From assembly GCA_026391455.1 (NCBI GenBank), contig JAPLEH010000069.1, positions 44,228 through 108,227 on the forward strand: a stretch of DNA of 64,000 bases. The letters run 5' to 3'. This stretch comes from Bacteroidota bacterium (GTDB lineage Bacteria; Bacteroidota; Bacteroidia; Chitinophagales; Chitinophagaceae). The position numbers and the translations under genes are program-made. Positions 17,462 to 26,525 of this stretch are shown here, in pieces (the first letter of the stretch is position 1; every line of letters begins with the position of its first letter). The notes beneath the pieces are model-generated. The model saw only the letters and a list, made by a program, of their open reading frames with translations, was not told where the DNA came from and did not search any database.

Positions 17462-18457
17462 TTAATTACTTTTTTTGCATCTCGCCTCCACGCCATTGCC
17501 ACCGTATTCGCAATAAATATCGGTAGCACCAAGGTTTTCCAGCGTTTTACGTATACTTCCTTTTGACCTGAAACGTTTGTACCAATCCGTCAGGGAATCG
17601 TGTGTATCCAGGTAAGCCCATTCTTCCTGCATTTGTTCATTGAGTTCAGGGAATGCACGGTAGTAAGTGATCACCGGTGAAATCCGGTTCAGGAAAATAC
17701 TGAGCAGTTTATTTTTACTGAATCGTTTATGCAGGGGCAAATAGCGATTCACCAATTTTTTGGTATAAGCGATCGTAAAATCGGGATTTTTTTTCTTAAG
17801 AAAACGCCTGTACAAAAATGCGGTCCGCAAAAAATACGATTTTTCAAAGGTGTAATGGTCTATCACCAGGTGTCCGCCTTTCTTTACAAGCCTGAAAAGG
17901 TCTTCGATCGTTTTTTCCGTATTGGGCGTGTGTTGTATTACCCCGATGCAGATAACGATATCGAAGATTTCGGGTTCAAATGGCATATCATTGATATCTG
18001 CCTGAATTACTTTGTGCCGTTCATTTACCGGACAATTTTCACGGTTTACTTCCACAGCGGTACTGATGTCTGAGGAAATCAGGTAAGCTCCTTTATCCAA
18101 TAGTATTTCGGTGAAACGACCGGCACCACAACCAGCTTCGAGTACCAGTTTGCCACGAATGGAATCACTCAATTCTCCGAGGCATTTTTCCACCCGTTTA
18201 CGGCTGATTGTGGTGCCTGTAAAGGAATCGAGTTGTGTCTTTCTAAAAGCCTTCCATTGATCCCCGAAAAGCGATGCATAAGCGCCGCTTTCCACAAATC
18301 GGGGTATCTCATTTACAATTGGAATTTTCTGATTTTTACTTACTAAAAAACCGCCTTCTTCGCGGAACTTCATTTTGTCTTTCTGTGAGTAGTAGGTTGG
18401 GAACATTTTACTGTTTAAATAGTTTGAAATATTTTTTAAACAAAACGGGCAATGCAT
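17462..18457 (-). CDS. Class I SAM-dependent methyltransferase
   Basis: The 331-residue protein has an N-terminal Cys pair (CPFC, residues 3-6) and the SAM-binding motif VLEAGCGAGRFTE near residue 119. VICIGVIQHTP serves as the motif-III-like block. The C-terminus is basic and includes TDWYKRFRSKGSIRKTLE. It is likely to methylate a sugar in the glycan. Its start lies 50 bp inside the end of the upstream glycosyltransferase in another frame, so the pair is tightly coupled. A decayed duplicate of this gene pair is at 15444-16057. Confidence 0.87.
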   Translation of the reverse strand: MHCPFCLKNISNYLNSKMFPTYYSQKDKMKFREEGGFLVSKNQKIPIVNEIPRFVESGAYASLFGDQWKAFRKTQLDSFTGTTISRKRVEKCLGELSDSIRGKLVLEAGCGAGRFTEILLDKGAYLISSDISTAVEVNRENCPVNERHKVIQADINDMPFEPEIFDIVICIGVIQHTPNTEKTIEDLFRLVKKGGHLVIDHYTFEKSYFLRTAFLYRRFLKKKNPDFTIAYTKKLVNRYLPLHKRFSKNKLLSIFLNRISPVITYYRAFPELNEQMQEEWAYLDTHDSLTDWYKRFRSKGSIRKTLENLGATDIYCEYGGNGVEARCKKSN

Positions 18458-19502
18458 ATTCCTCTTCGGCGAAGTTTCTGGCAGAAGAAGACAGGCGTTG
18501 CCTTGTGGAAGTGTCCCTGATCAGATGGTTTATTTGTGTTACGAGATCGTTTACATTTTCAGATTCATACAGCAATCCATTGCTATTATGCGATATCATG
18601 TTGTTTACGCCCCAAACATTGCTGGCGATCACGGGCAATCCGCAGGCTAATGCCTGCATGATGGAGTTGCTCATAGTTTCACCGAAAGTGGCATGTACAT
18701 ATATATCGAGCGATTGCATAAAGCCCAGCAACTGGTGTTCGCCGAGCATGCCGGCAAACTCAACCTGTTCTGCAATACTAAGGTCTGTTGCCAACTGTCT
18801 GGTGGAGGCCATGGTAACGCCATCGCCGGCTATTTTCAGCGTTAGTTTAATGTCGGGTGTTTGTTGTACCAGTTGTGCAAAGGCTTTGAGTAAAGTAGCG
18901 TGGTCTTTGATCGGTTGCATCCGGCTTTGCATGCCGATCACCCATTCGCGGGTCGTGTCGCGGGGTGGTGCGGGCCGGTAGAGTTCAGTATCGAGACCAT
19001 TGGGGATTACTACACCGATACGCTGAAATCGTTTAAGGGGTATAGCCTTGTATGCATCATCCCTGGATTCGGGTGTAAGAAATACAATGGTATCAGCATA
19101 GCGGGCAGATAACCGCAACCATTTCCATTCCATTTTCCCTTTCAGGTGATGAGCCTGTGTTTCCCGCACCATAATCCGGGTCTTGCGATGAAATATTTTA
19201 TACCATAATGCCGGAAGTATATAGGATGTGCTGTGCAGGAATATAATATCCGGTCTGGTAGCACGGATGGCACGATATGTTTTTGTATAAAACGAAAGAT
19301 CAAGTCCTTTCTTTTTTTTCACCGACCAATTCGGAATACCCAGGTCTTTACATTGACGGAGGTAATCTTCCCGTACCTCTTCTACGCCGCAAAACACAGC
19401 ACTGGTGTTGAATTCTTTGGCCGTATCGGCTTTGGCAAGTGAAAAGAATACACTACCGTGTCCGCCTAATCCGCTGTATAATACGTGTACAATATTTTTC
19501 AT
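18408..19502 (-). CDS. Glycosyltransferase family 4
   Basis: The 364-residue protein has the N-terminal GLGGHGSVFF motif and a C-terminal domain starting WVIGMQSRMQPIKDH. Its signature region reads ETMSNSIMQALACGLPV, where the second Glu of E-x7-E is Gln. It otherwise follows the GT4 pattern (VWGVNNMI, NGLLYE). Its last 50 bp overlap the methyltransferase start. The overlap segment is partly preserved in the remnant at 15444-16057, which shows that the ancestral duplicate carried this GT end as well. Confidence 0.86.
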   Translation of the reverse strand: MKNIVHVLYSGLGGHGSVFFSLAKADTAKEFNTSAVFCGVEEVREDYLRQCKDLGIPNWSVKKKKGLDLSFYTKTYRAIRATRPDIIFLHSTSYILPALWYKIFHRKTRIMVRETQAHHLKGKMEWKWLRLSARYADTIVFLTPESRDDAYKAIPLKRFQRIGVVIPNGLDTELYRPAPPRDTTREWVIGMQSRMQPIKDHATLLKAFAQLVQQTPDIKLTLKIAGDGVTMASTRQLATDLSIAEQVEFAGMLGEHQLLGFMQSLDIYVHATFGETMSNSIMQALACGLPVIASNVWGVNNMISHNSNGLLYESENVNDLVTQINHLIRDTSTRQRLSSSARNFAEEEYALPVLFKKYFKLFKQ

Positions 19503-19511
19503 GAGATCATT

Positions 19512-21425
19512 TTACATCCAGCGGTTATACCAAAGCTGGAACATAAAGAAATTCCACAAAAGCGGGAAGTGAAAATTATTACCGGCATAATAGGCATCGA
19601 GCTCTTTGCGCAACATGGATGCCTGCAGCATGCCATGTTTGGCCACCGCTTGTTCGCCGAGGTGTTCTTCAAAAAGAAATTTCAGGTCATTTCTGAACCA
19701 GTCGTGCAGCGGTACAGAGAAACCCATTTTCGGGCGCTCCATTATAGCCTGCGGAACATATTTATGAACGATCTTCCGAAGCAGGTACTTACTTTTTGTG
19801 CCGTTGTATTTTAGTTCATCCGGCAGAGCGGCCACCCATTCGATCAGGTTATGGTCCAGCAAGGGTTCGCGTCCTTCGAGTGAAATACTCATAGTGGCCC
19901 TGTCTACTTTAGTCAGGATATCACCCGGCAGGTAAGAGAGATAATCAAAGCTGAGTATCTTATCCAGATCCCCCGGCAAACGGCGTATAGCATTGTTGCG
20001 AAACAATTCATCTGCCGGAGTAAATTCCTGTTGCAGAAACTGATGAATGTACGATGGTGAAGCGGATTGATTGGCAAAATCCGCCATGTCCACCAGGTCG
20101 TATTTACCGGATATAAAACCGGCATATTTTGAAATATTCCCCGTTTCCAGATTCTTCCCATCGCCCACAATTTTTTTCAGGATACTTCCCGGTGCATTAC
20201 GCAATAAAAAGGCCAGTGGTTTTCTTCCGAACGAAGGCACGCGTTTTATCCGGTCGGCTAAGCGCAGAAGTGATGCATGTCTTTCGTAACCTGCAAACAA
20301 TTCATCGCCACCATCTGCAGATAAAGCCACCGTTACCGATTTTCGTGCAAACCTGCTTACCAATATAGTTGGTATAGCCGAACTGTCGGCAAAAGGTTCA
20401 TCATAGAAATAAGGTAATTCCGGTATGATGGATTTGGCATCCTCATAGGTGCAGTACATTTCATGGTGATCGGTCTGCAGGTGTTGCGCCACTTTCGCCG
20501 CATACTCCGCTTCGTTGAATTTTTCTTCCCGGAATCCGATGGTATAGGTCTTTAACCGCTCAGAACTTCCGGTTTGCAGAAGGGCCGTTACCAGGGTACT
20601 GTCGTATCCGCCACTCAGGAATACGCCCACCGGCACATCGCTCACCATGCGGAGTGAACAGGCTTTTCGAAGTTTCTCTTCGAGTGTGTCCATTGCTTCC
20701 GCTTCGGTGATTTTCCATTTATCTTTTGCGAAATACCGGAGAATATCCCAGTACATTTCATTCTTTAATTCACGCGTGTTCAGGTGAAGGGTGAGGTGAT
20801 GGCCTGCCTCCAGTTTATGTGTATGTTTAAATATAGCCAGCGGGGCCGGTACGTAAGAATAATGCAGGAACGAATAAAAAGCCTGTTCATCAATTTCCCG
20901 GGAGAATCTTTTTTCTTCCAGGAAGGGCTTTAGTTCGGATGCGAACATGAAGAGCCCATTGTGCCAGTAATAGTAGAGTGGCTTTACACCGAGCCTGTCG
21001 CGGCAGATATGTACCGTATGTTTGTCTTTATCATAAATAATATACACGAACATACCGGTGAAGCGCTCCACGGCTTGTGCGCCCCATTCGCGGTAGGCAT
21101 AGAGTATCACTTCGGTATCTGAGCCGGATTTGAAAGTATACCCTTTCTCAACCAATTCTTTTCTTACTTCTTCATAATTGTAAACTTCCCCGTTGAAAAT
21201 AATTGCGAGGCGACCATCACTGCTGAACATAGGCTGATGACCAAGCGGTGAAAGGTCGATCACGGATAAGCGACGTTGTCCGAGTCCGATGGTACAACCC
21301 GGTTCATCGAATATTTCGTGACCTGAATCATCGGGCCCACGGTAACGGATGCTGTCGGTCATTAGTTTCAGCAGATCCTGTTCAGTCTGTTTGTTAAAAT
21401 CGATATATCCGGCAATGCCACACAT
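19512..21425 (-). CDS. asnB: Asparagine-synthase-like glutamine amidotransferase (asnB homologue 2)
   Basis: The 637-residue protein begins MCGIAGY (Cys2 nucleophile) with RYRGPDDSG and NGEVYNYEEVR of the class II glutaminase domain. The synthase domain has FLSGGYDSTLVTALL near residue 260 and SADGGDELFAGY. It is complete and about the usual length. As for the first homologue, the likely job in this setting is to amidate a sugar carboxylate with glutamine nitrogen and ATP, by analogy with WbpS. True asparagine synthesis cannot be excluded. It lies 9 bp upstream of the GT4 gene and 18 bp after the GT2 gene. Confidence 0.88.
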   Translation of the reverse strand: MCGIAGYIDFNKQTEQDLLKLMTDSIRYRGPDDSGHEIFDEPGCTIGLGQRRLSVIDLSPLGHQPMFSSDGRLAIIFNGEVYNYEEVRKELVEKGYTFKSGSDTEVILYAYREWGAQAVERFTGMFVYIIYDKDKHTVHICRDRLGVKPLYYYWHNGLFMFASELKPFLEEKRFSREIDEQAFYSFLHYSYVPAPLAIFKHTHKLEAGHHLTLHLNTRELKNEMYWDILRYFAKDKWKITEAEAMDTLEEKLRKACSLRMVSDVPVGVFLSGGYDSTLVTALLQTGSSERLKTYTIGFREEKFNEAEYAAKVAQHLQTDHHEMYCTYEDAKSIIPELPYFYDEPFADSSAIPTILVSRFARKSVTVALSADGGDELFAGYERHASLLRLADRIKRVPSFGRKPLAFLLRNAPGSILKKIVGDGKNLETGNISKYAGFISGKYDLVDMADFANQSASPSYIHQFLQQEFTPADELFRNNAIRRLPGDLDKILSFDYLSYLPGDILTKVDRATMSISLEGREPLLDHNLIEWVAALPDELKYNGTKSKYLLRKIVHKYVPQAIMERPKMGFSVPLHDWFRNDLKFLFEEHLGEQAVAKHGMLQASMLRKELDAYYAGNNFHFPLLWNFFMFQLWYNRWM

Positions 21426-21443
21426 ATTGTTTTATTTATTACA

Positions 21444-22349
21444 TCAGGAATACCAGGTAAAGAATAATTTCTTTGCAGTTGCGTAGGTATTCCTTTTCAG
21501 TAAAGTGGAAGGTTTGATCATAATCGCACGCAGCATATATCCGATGCTTCTCCATTTCAGTTTGCTAAAATCAGCATACTTCAATGAGGCAAATGCATAA
21601 GTGCTGCTTACGATCTGGTTATAAGAGGAAGTGGGATGAGCTTTGATACGGCGATCGTTATGTATGGTTTGGATAAGCAGCCGTATTCTTTTTTGCATCT
21701 TAATGCGGTTGGGGTTCAGTTCACCGCGTTGCTCATGGTTAATAAGGCAGGAGCAGATCACAGGGCTGTAATGAAACGGGAAAGCGCCGGCCAGTTGCAA
21801 CCAAAGCACCCAGTCTTCAGATCCGGAAAGGTCGCGGTCTTCTGAAAACCCGAATTCACTCAGTCTGTCTCTTCTTACAAATACGCCATTACAGGCCAGT
21901 ATGTTTTCGACTTGGAGTTGTTTATTAATGGTTTTCAGTGGTACTGGATTAGCCGGCTTTTCCGGTACAGGCTCCGGTGCTGCATCAATGATCTCAAATG
22001 CCTGTGCATAACATTCCGGGCTGCTTAGGCGGCTAATATTTTCGTGGGCATGCGAGAGATAGTAAGGATATACAATATCATCCGAATCGAAGTAGGTGAC
22101 ATAATTTCCTTTAGCTCTTGCTGCACCATAGTTACGGGCAGCGCCACGTTCACCGTTTTGTTTGTAATAATATTGTACCCGAAGATCACCGATACCTTCC
22201 ACTACTTCTTTTGTATTATCGTTGCCGCCGTCGTCGATCACGAGTATTTCAAAAGAGGTAAATTCCTGGGCTATAAATGAATCCAGTGTGGCCCTGATCA
22301 ACCCCGCCCTGTTATAGGTAGGAATTACAACGGAAAAAAAGACATTCAT
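21444..22349 (-). CDS. Glycosyltransferase family 2
   Basis: The 301-residue GT-A enzyme opens with FSVVIPTYNRAGLI and has LVIDDGGNDNT for nucleotide binding. The metal-binding DxD is seen as YFDSDDIVYP near residue 93. Later GSEDWVLWLQLA corresponds to the catalytic-base ED region of inverting GT2 enzymes. It would add one sugar in the cytoplasm with inversion. The C-terminus is basic without a clear membrane span. Confidence 0.88.
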   Translation of the reverse strand: MNVFFSVVIPTYNRAGLIRATLDSFIAQEFTSFEILVIDDGGNDNTKEVVEGIGDLRVQYYYKQNGERGAARNYGAARAKGNYVTYFDSDDIVYPYYLSHAHENISRLSSPECYAQAFEIIDAAPEPVPEKPANPVPLKTINKQLQVENILACNGVFVRRDRLSEFGFSEDRDLSGSEDWVLWLQLAGAFPFHYSPVICSCLINHEQRGELNPNRIKMQKRIRLLIQTIHNDRRIKAHPTSSYNQIVSSTYAFASLKYADFSKLKWRSIGYMLRAIMIKPSTLLKRNTYATAKKLFFTWYS

Positions 22350-22411
22350 TTCAGGTAGTGCGGATTGCTATGGAGTGTTGGTGGTTAAAATACAGAATTT
22401 GAAGAAACAGA

Positions 22412-23428
22412 TCATTGCGTGGCCATTCGCTGCTCCCAGGCCCATGCCGTACGCATGATATCTTCGATGGTATACTGTGGCTTCCAACCCAGTGTTTTCG
22501 CTGCTTTTTCATTGCTGGCATACACGGCCACTACATCCCCTTCCCTTCGGCCTGCTGTTTTATAATCGAGCTGAAGTCCACTTACTTTTTCAAAAGCCTG
22601 TATTGTTTCCAATACCGTAATACCATTACCGGTCCCCAGGTTGAATACATCACAGTAATGCCCGTCAGTAACGGTCGTCAGAAATTTAAATGCCATGGTA
22701 TGCGCATGTGCAATATCACTGACATGAATAAAATCCCTGATGCAGGAACCATCTCGTGTATCATAGTCGGTACCAAAAACCGTCAGCGCCGGAATCTTTC
22801 CAGCGGCAAACTGTGTGATGGCGGGTACCAGATTACTTGGTCTTCCGAATGGTACTTCTCCGATATGACCGGACGGATGCGCGCCAGCCGGATTAAAATA
22901 CCGGAGCAGGATGAATTTTGTTTTGCTGGCCGGAGATGTATTGCGAATAATCTGTTCACCCATTTGTTTGGTGAGGCCGTATGGCGATTCTGCTTTTGCC
23001 AGAATGGTATCTTCTGTTACAGGTAAATCAGATACATTGCCATACACACTGCAGGATGAAGAGAATACAAAAAACGGCACCGCAAATTCTTCGGTGCATT
23101 TGAGTACGTTCACCTGTGAAGCCAGGTTATTATAAAAATATAGTGCCGGATCTTTTACCGATTCATCCACTGACTTTAATGCTGCAAAATGTATGATCCC
23201 ATCAAAGCGGTGTGCGGCAAACAAAGCACGCACCTCCTCAATTTTACACAGATCGGTAAATACAAAGGGGATTTTTTTTCCGGTAATTTTCTCAACTGCA
23301 TCGAGCAGTTGGGTGGTGGAACGCATATTGTTATCTGCACATACCACATCATATCCATTCTCCACGAGGTCGGTAATGGTGTGTGATCCGATATATCCGC
23401 AACCTCCCGTAACCAGTATTGTACTCAT
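22412..23428 (-). CDS. galE: UDP-glucose 4-epimerase
   Basis: The 338-residue protein matches GalE along its length: GGCGYIGSHT at the N-terminus, IHFAALKSV, SSSCSVYG and YGLTKQMGE (Tyr-x3-Lys), then LRYFNPAGAHPSG, RDFIHV and FNLGTGNG. It interconverts UDP-Glc and UDP-Gal, and in some versions the GlcNAc and GalNAc forms, using bound NAD. It supplies galactose-type donors to the locus and can also serve central metabolism. It is followed after 9 bp by another SDR gene on the upstream side. Confidence 0.95.
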   Translation of the reverse strand: MSTILVTGGCGYIGSHTITDLVENGYDVVCADNNMRSTTQLLDAVEKITGKKIPFVFTDLCKIEEVRALFAAHRFDGIIHFAALKSVDESVKDPALYFYNNLASQVNVLKCTEEFAVPFFVFSSSCSVYGNVSDLPVTEDTILAKAESPYGLTKQMGEQIIRNTSPASKTKFILLRYFNPAGAHPSGHIGEVPFGRPSNLVPAITQFAAGKIPALTVFGTDYDTRDGSCIRDFIHVSDIAHAHTMAFKFLTTVTDGHYCDVFNLGTGNGITVLETIQAFEKVSGLQLDYKTAGRREGDVVAVYASNEKAAKTLGWKPQYTIEDIMRTAWAWEQRMATQ

Positions 23429-23437
23429 GGTGTAAGA

Positions 23438-24370
23438 TTATTTTTTTCGTACCGCAATTATTCTTTTGATGCCCTCTTCCACAGAGGTAAGTTCCCGGTT
23501 GAGGAGTCGGTGCATTTTACTCACGTCGGGTCTTCTGCGGGTCATATCTCCTTCCGGCAAAGGCGGCAGGTGTACCAACTCTGAAGAAGAGCCGGTGAGC
23601 CGGATGATCAGTTGTGCCAGTTCGAGAATGGTCATCTCTTTTTCTGACCCGATATTCACCACATCATTCACAAAAATATCATTGTACATGGCATTGGTGG
23701 TAGCTTCTATATTATCATCAATATAACAGAAGGTACGTGTTTGCAATCCATCTCCGTAAAGTGTAATGGGCTGACCGGCCAGCGCCGCATCAATGAATCG
23801 GGATACCACAAAGTCCGGGCTTTGATCAGGCCCATAGGTATTGAAAAAGCGGAATATGGTATAATCCAACCCGTATTCTTTTCTGTATGATTTCAAAAAG
23901 GCCTCGCCCACATTCTTAACTATGGCGTAAGGCAATTTGGAATTGAGAGGAGTGGTGTCTTCGTTTTGCGGAAACTCCACCGGCTCCCCGTATACTTCGG
24001 AAGAGGAGGAATAAAAAACGCGTTTTACGGCTGTGTTTTTGGCAAGCGTAAGAATGTTCTGAATACCCTGAATATCGGTAAGCACCGACACAGGATTGTC
24101 TAGGGTTCTTTTCACTCCCACTACAGCAGCATAATGAAAGATATAATCAAATCCATATCGGAGCACGACTGGTGATATATCATTAAATGAATTCACATCG
24201 GTCCGGATGAATTTGTAATTGGGATACTTTGCAGCATCCGGAAGTTTTTGAATGCTTCCGGTGGTAAGATTATCCACGATTACCACAAAATTATCCGGAT
24301 CCTGTACCAGTTTTTTGGCCAGGGCGCCACCCACATTTCCCGCTCCGCCTGTGACAAGAATATTCCTCAT
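23438..24370 (-). CDS. NAD-dependent epimerase/dehydratase (extended SDR)
   Basis: The 310-residue protein has GGAGNVGGAL for NAD binding, FHYAAVVGVKRTLDNP, YSSSSEVYGE and YAIVK (Tyr-x3-Lys). RFFNTYGPDQSPDFVVSRF and RTFCYIDDNIEAT follow as in UDP-glucuronate decarboxylase- and dTDP-glucose dehydratase-like enzymes. The substrate is not clear from the sequence. It lies between GalE and a GT4 gene with gaps under 10 bp, so it belongs to the operon and probably makes a donor for a neighbouring transferase. Confidence 0.84.
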   Translation of the reverse strand: MRNILVTGGAGNVGGALAKKLVQDPDNFVVIVDNLTTGSIQKLPDAAKYPNYKFIRTDVNSFNDISPVVLRYGFDYIFHYAAVVGVKRTLDNPVSVLTDIQGIQNILTLAKNTAVKRVFYSSSSEVYGEPVEFPQNEDTTPLNSKLPYAIVKNVGEAFLKSYRKEYGLDYTIFRFFNTYGPDQSPDFVVSRFIDAALAGQPITLYGDGLQTRTFCYIDDNIEATTNAMYNDIFVNDVVNIGSEKEMTILELAQLIIRLTGSSSELVHLPPLPEGDMTRRRPDVSKMHRLLNRELTSVEEGIKRIIAVRKK

Positions 24371-24375
24371 ATCGT

Positions 24376-25485
24376 TTATTGGTTTAAAAGTTTGATATAT
24401 GTCTGTAATACAGCTTCTATACTGAAAGTGTCCACCACTTTCTGGTGTAATGCCTGTCCCATTTCAGCGAGCTTCACTTTATCTGAACCATACTGTGCCA
24501 GTAATTGTACCGTTTCTTCCACCGGGTTTTCTTTACTCACCAGAAATGCGTTGTTGAGATGCGAAAGGTAATCGTCGAAGTCGCCCACTTGTGTGCAGGC
24601 CACCACTGTTTTATTGCACATGCCTGCTTCTTTTACCACATGGCTGCTGGCTTCTGAGTAAGAAGGATGAATAAGCAAATCGCAGGCTTCGAAATAATCG
24701 ATCGTATTGGGTGCAAATGATTCCAGAAAAATATGATTTTGCATTTCGTTATCTGCGATCCATTTTTCGAGGCCTTCTCTTTCCGGCCCGTCGCCGATAC
24801 TGAGCAATTTGCAATGCACCCCCTGTGCCACCAGTTGTTTTACTACTTCAAATGCCAGGATGTGCCGTTTGAGCGGATCCAGGCGTGCGACCATCAATAA
24901 CAGCAGGTCGGAATTGTATTTAGTCCGGATCTCCGCTGCATTGTTCAGTGAGTTTTTCCGGTATTGCGAAAAGTTATAACAGTAGTTGATACGGAAAATC
25001 TTTTTCTCTGATACACCTTCTTTCAATAGTTGTTCCTTCACCTTTCCGGAAATGGCCACAATAGCGGGTGATAGCCGGTTGGCCCACCGATTGAGGATTT
25101 TATTTTTCCGTGAGGGCATCAGTTCTGCATAATCAGAGTTGTGCCTGAAATAATACAGTTTAGCCCGCATAAAGGGTTTTGCCATACCTGCGACGACTGC
25201 ATTACTCTGCAGGTGAGCGAATACCACATCGATACGATGTTCTTTACAAAACCGGCGCAGGTAACGGGCCTGGTTGATAAAGAAAAAAAGGCTTCTTCCC
25301 TTTACGGTATGTGAAGAAAATGTTTTTGCACCCAGTTGCGAAAAGTTTTCATGCAGCGGGCCGGGAGGGGCCCATGTAAGCAGGTATACTTCATGTCCCG
25401 CTCTTATCAGCAGTTCGGCCTGCGACTGTTGATCCACTGCACGCAGACTGGAAGGAGAGTAAATAAGAATTCGTTGAGAAGACAT
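24376..25485 (-). CDS. Glycosyltransferase family 4
   Basis: The 369-residue enzyme has GHEVYLLTWAPPGP in the N-terminal domain, VFAHLQSNAVVAGMAKP mid-way, and MVARLDPLKRHILAFEVV opening the C-terminal domain. The intact E-x7-E signature is EASSHVVKE, followed by KTVVACTQVGD. It should be a retaining transferase of the repeat-unit assembly. It lies 5 bp after the GT2 gene and 5 bp before the SDR gene. Confidence 0.87.
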   Translation of the reverse strand: MSSQRILIYSPSSLRAVDQQSQAELLIRAGHEVYLLTWAPPGPLHENFSQLGAKTFSSHTVKGRSLFFFINQARYLRRFCKEHRIDVVFAHLQSNAVVAGMAKPFMRAKLYYFRHNSDYAELMPSRKNKILNRWANRLSPAIVAISGKVKEQLLKEGVSEKKIFRINYCYNFSQYRKNSLNNAAEIRTKYNSDLLLLMVARLDPLKRHILAFEVVKQLVAQGVHCKLLSIGDGPEREGLEKWIADNEMQNHIFLESFAPNTIDYFEACDLLIHPSYSEASSHVVKEAGMCNKTVVACTQVGDFDDYLSHLNNAFLVSKENPVEETVQLLAQYGSDKVKLAEMGQALHQKVVDTFSIEAVLQTYIKLLNQ

Positions 25486-25490
25486 GTATA

Positions 25491-26525
25491 CTAGTTTTTC
25501 TGCGTACCGGAAAACTCCTGCTTATAATGATGGGGTTTGAACACGCGGTAAAGCCCCAGCACTAAATGCCGGTTGAGTTTTATTTTCAGGTACCAGGCAC
25601 GATCCTTTGAAATATTCTTCAACAATTCGGAGTAGTTCTTTTTTACAAAAGCATTAACGCTGGAAAAAACGGGAGGATTATGCATGCGTAAAAAATACAG
25701 GCTTGCTTTGATCATTTGTTCCAGCATTCTTCTGCGCCAGTCTTCCAACTCAGGAAGCTGGGATGCCGTGATCTTTGTTTTCGCAAATGCATACACTTCT
25801 TCCGCCAGGTAAATGCGGGAGAGATGAGAGTACTCCGACATAGAACCCGATTCGTTGCCGCCATGCCGCACAAATACATAGGAGTCTTTATTGATGAAAC
25901 CTACATCGCCCTGCAACATCAATTTCAGGATACATTCAGTATCAACATTGAGGTATTTTGACTCGAAGATATTCATGTCTACCAGGTCCTGTCTTTTCAT
26001 GAGACAGCCACCAAAACACAAGGAACCGTTTTCCGGATATTGTTTGAGTACTTCGAATCCGTTCCAGAGATTCTTTTCCCACAGTGGAGTTGTATTGAAC
26101 CGCGCTTTTCTGTCTGCATGAATGTTATAAGTGATCATCACCCCGAATACCAACCGTACCGCCGGGTTCTGCTGTATGATATCCATGGCCTCAGAAACAA
26201 AACCCGGGTTCACCATATAATCATCGCTGGAAATATACATTACGTATTCTCCTTTGGCAAGCTGATCGGTAGCTATTTTAAAATTGGGCATCATCCCAAC
26301 GTTCTGTGCATTTTGTGAAATGCGAACCCGGGGATTACCGGTATATGCACTGAGTACCTCCATGGTATTGTCCGTAGAACGGTTGTCGCTCACGATCACT
26401 TCAATGTTCGGATAATCCTGTTCCAGTGCGGAATCAATGGCCTTAGTAACGGAAGCGGCGCGGTTGTATGAAGTAACGATGATACTTACCAGTGGCAGGG
26501 TATCAGTTGTTTGCTGTAAGGGCAT
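25491..26525 (-). CDS. Glycosyltransferase family 2
   Basis: The 344-residue protein begins with LVSIIVTSYNRAASVTKAI and VIVSDNRSTDNT, then YISSDDYMV as the metal-binding segment near residue 101. The rest is typical of rhamnosyl- or galactosyltransferase-like GT2 enzymes, with MKRQDLVDMN and NVDTECILKLML. Its start lies 23 bp inside the end of the flippase gene, so translation is coupled. Predicted inverting transfer of one sugar on the cytoplasmic side. Confidence 0.87.
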   Translation of the reverse strand: MPLQQTTDTLPLVSIIVTSYNRAASVTKAIDSALEQDYPNIEVIVSDNRSTDNTMEVLSAYTGNPRVRISQNAQNVGMMPNFKIATDQLAKGEYVMYISSDDYMVNPGFVSEAMDIIQQNPAVRLVFGVMITYNIHADRKARFNTTPLWEKNLWNGFEVLKQYPENGSLCFGGCLMKRQDLVDMNIFESKYLNVDTECILKLMLQGDVGFINKDSYVFVRHGGNESGSMSEYSHLSRIYLAEEVYAFAKTKITASQLPELEDWRRRMLEQMIKASLYFLRMHNPPVFSSVNAFVKKNYSELLKNISKDRAWYLKIKLNRHLVLGLYRVFKPHHYKQEFSGTQKN

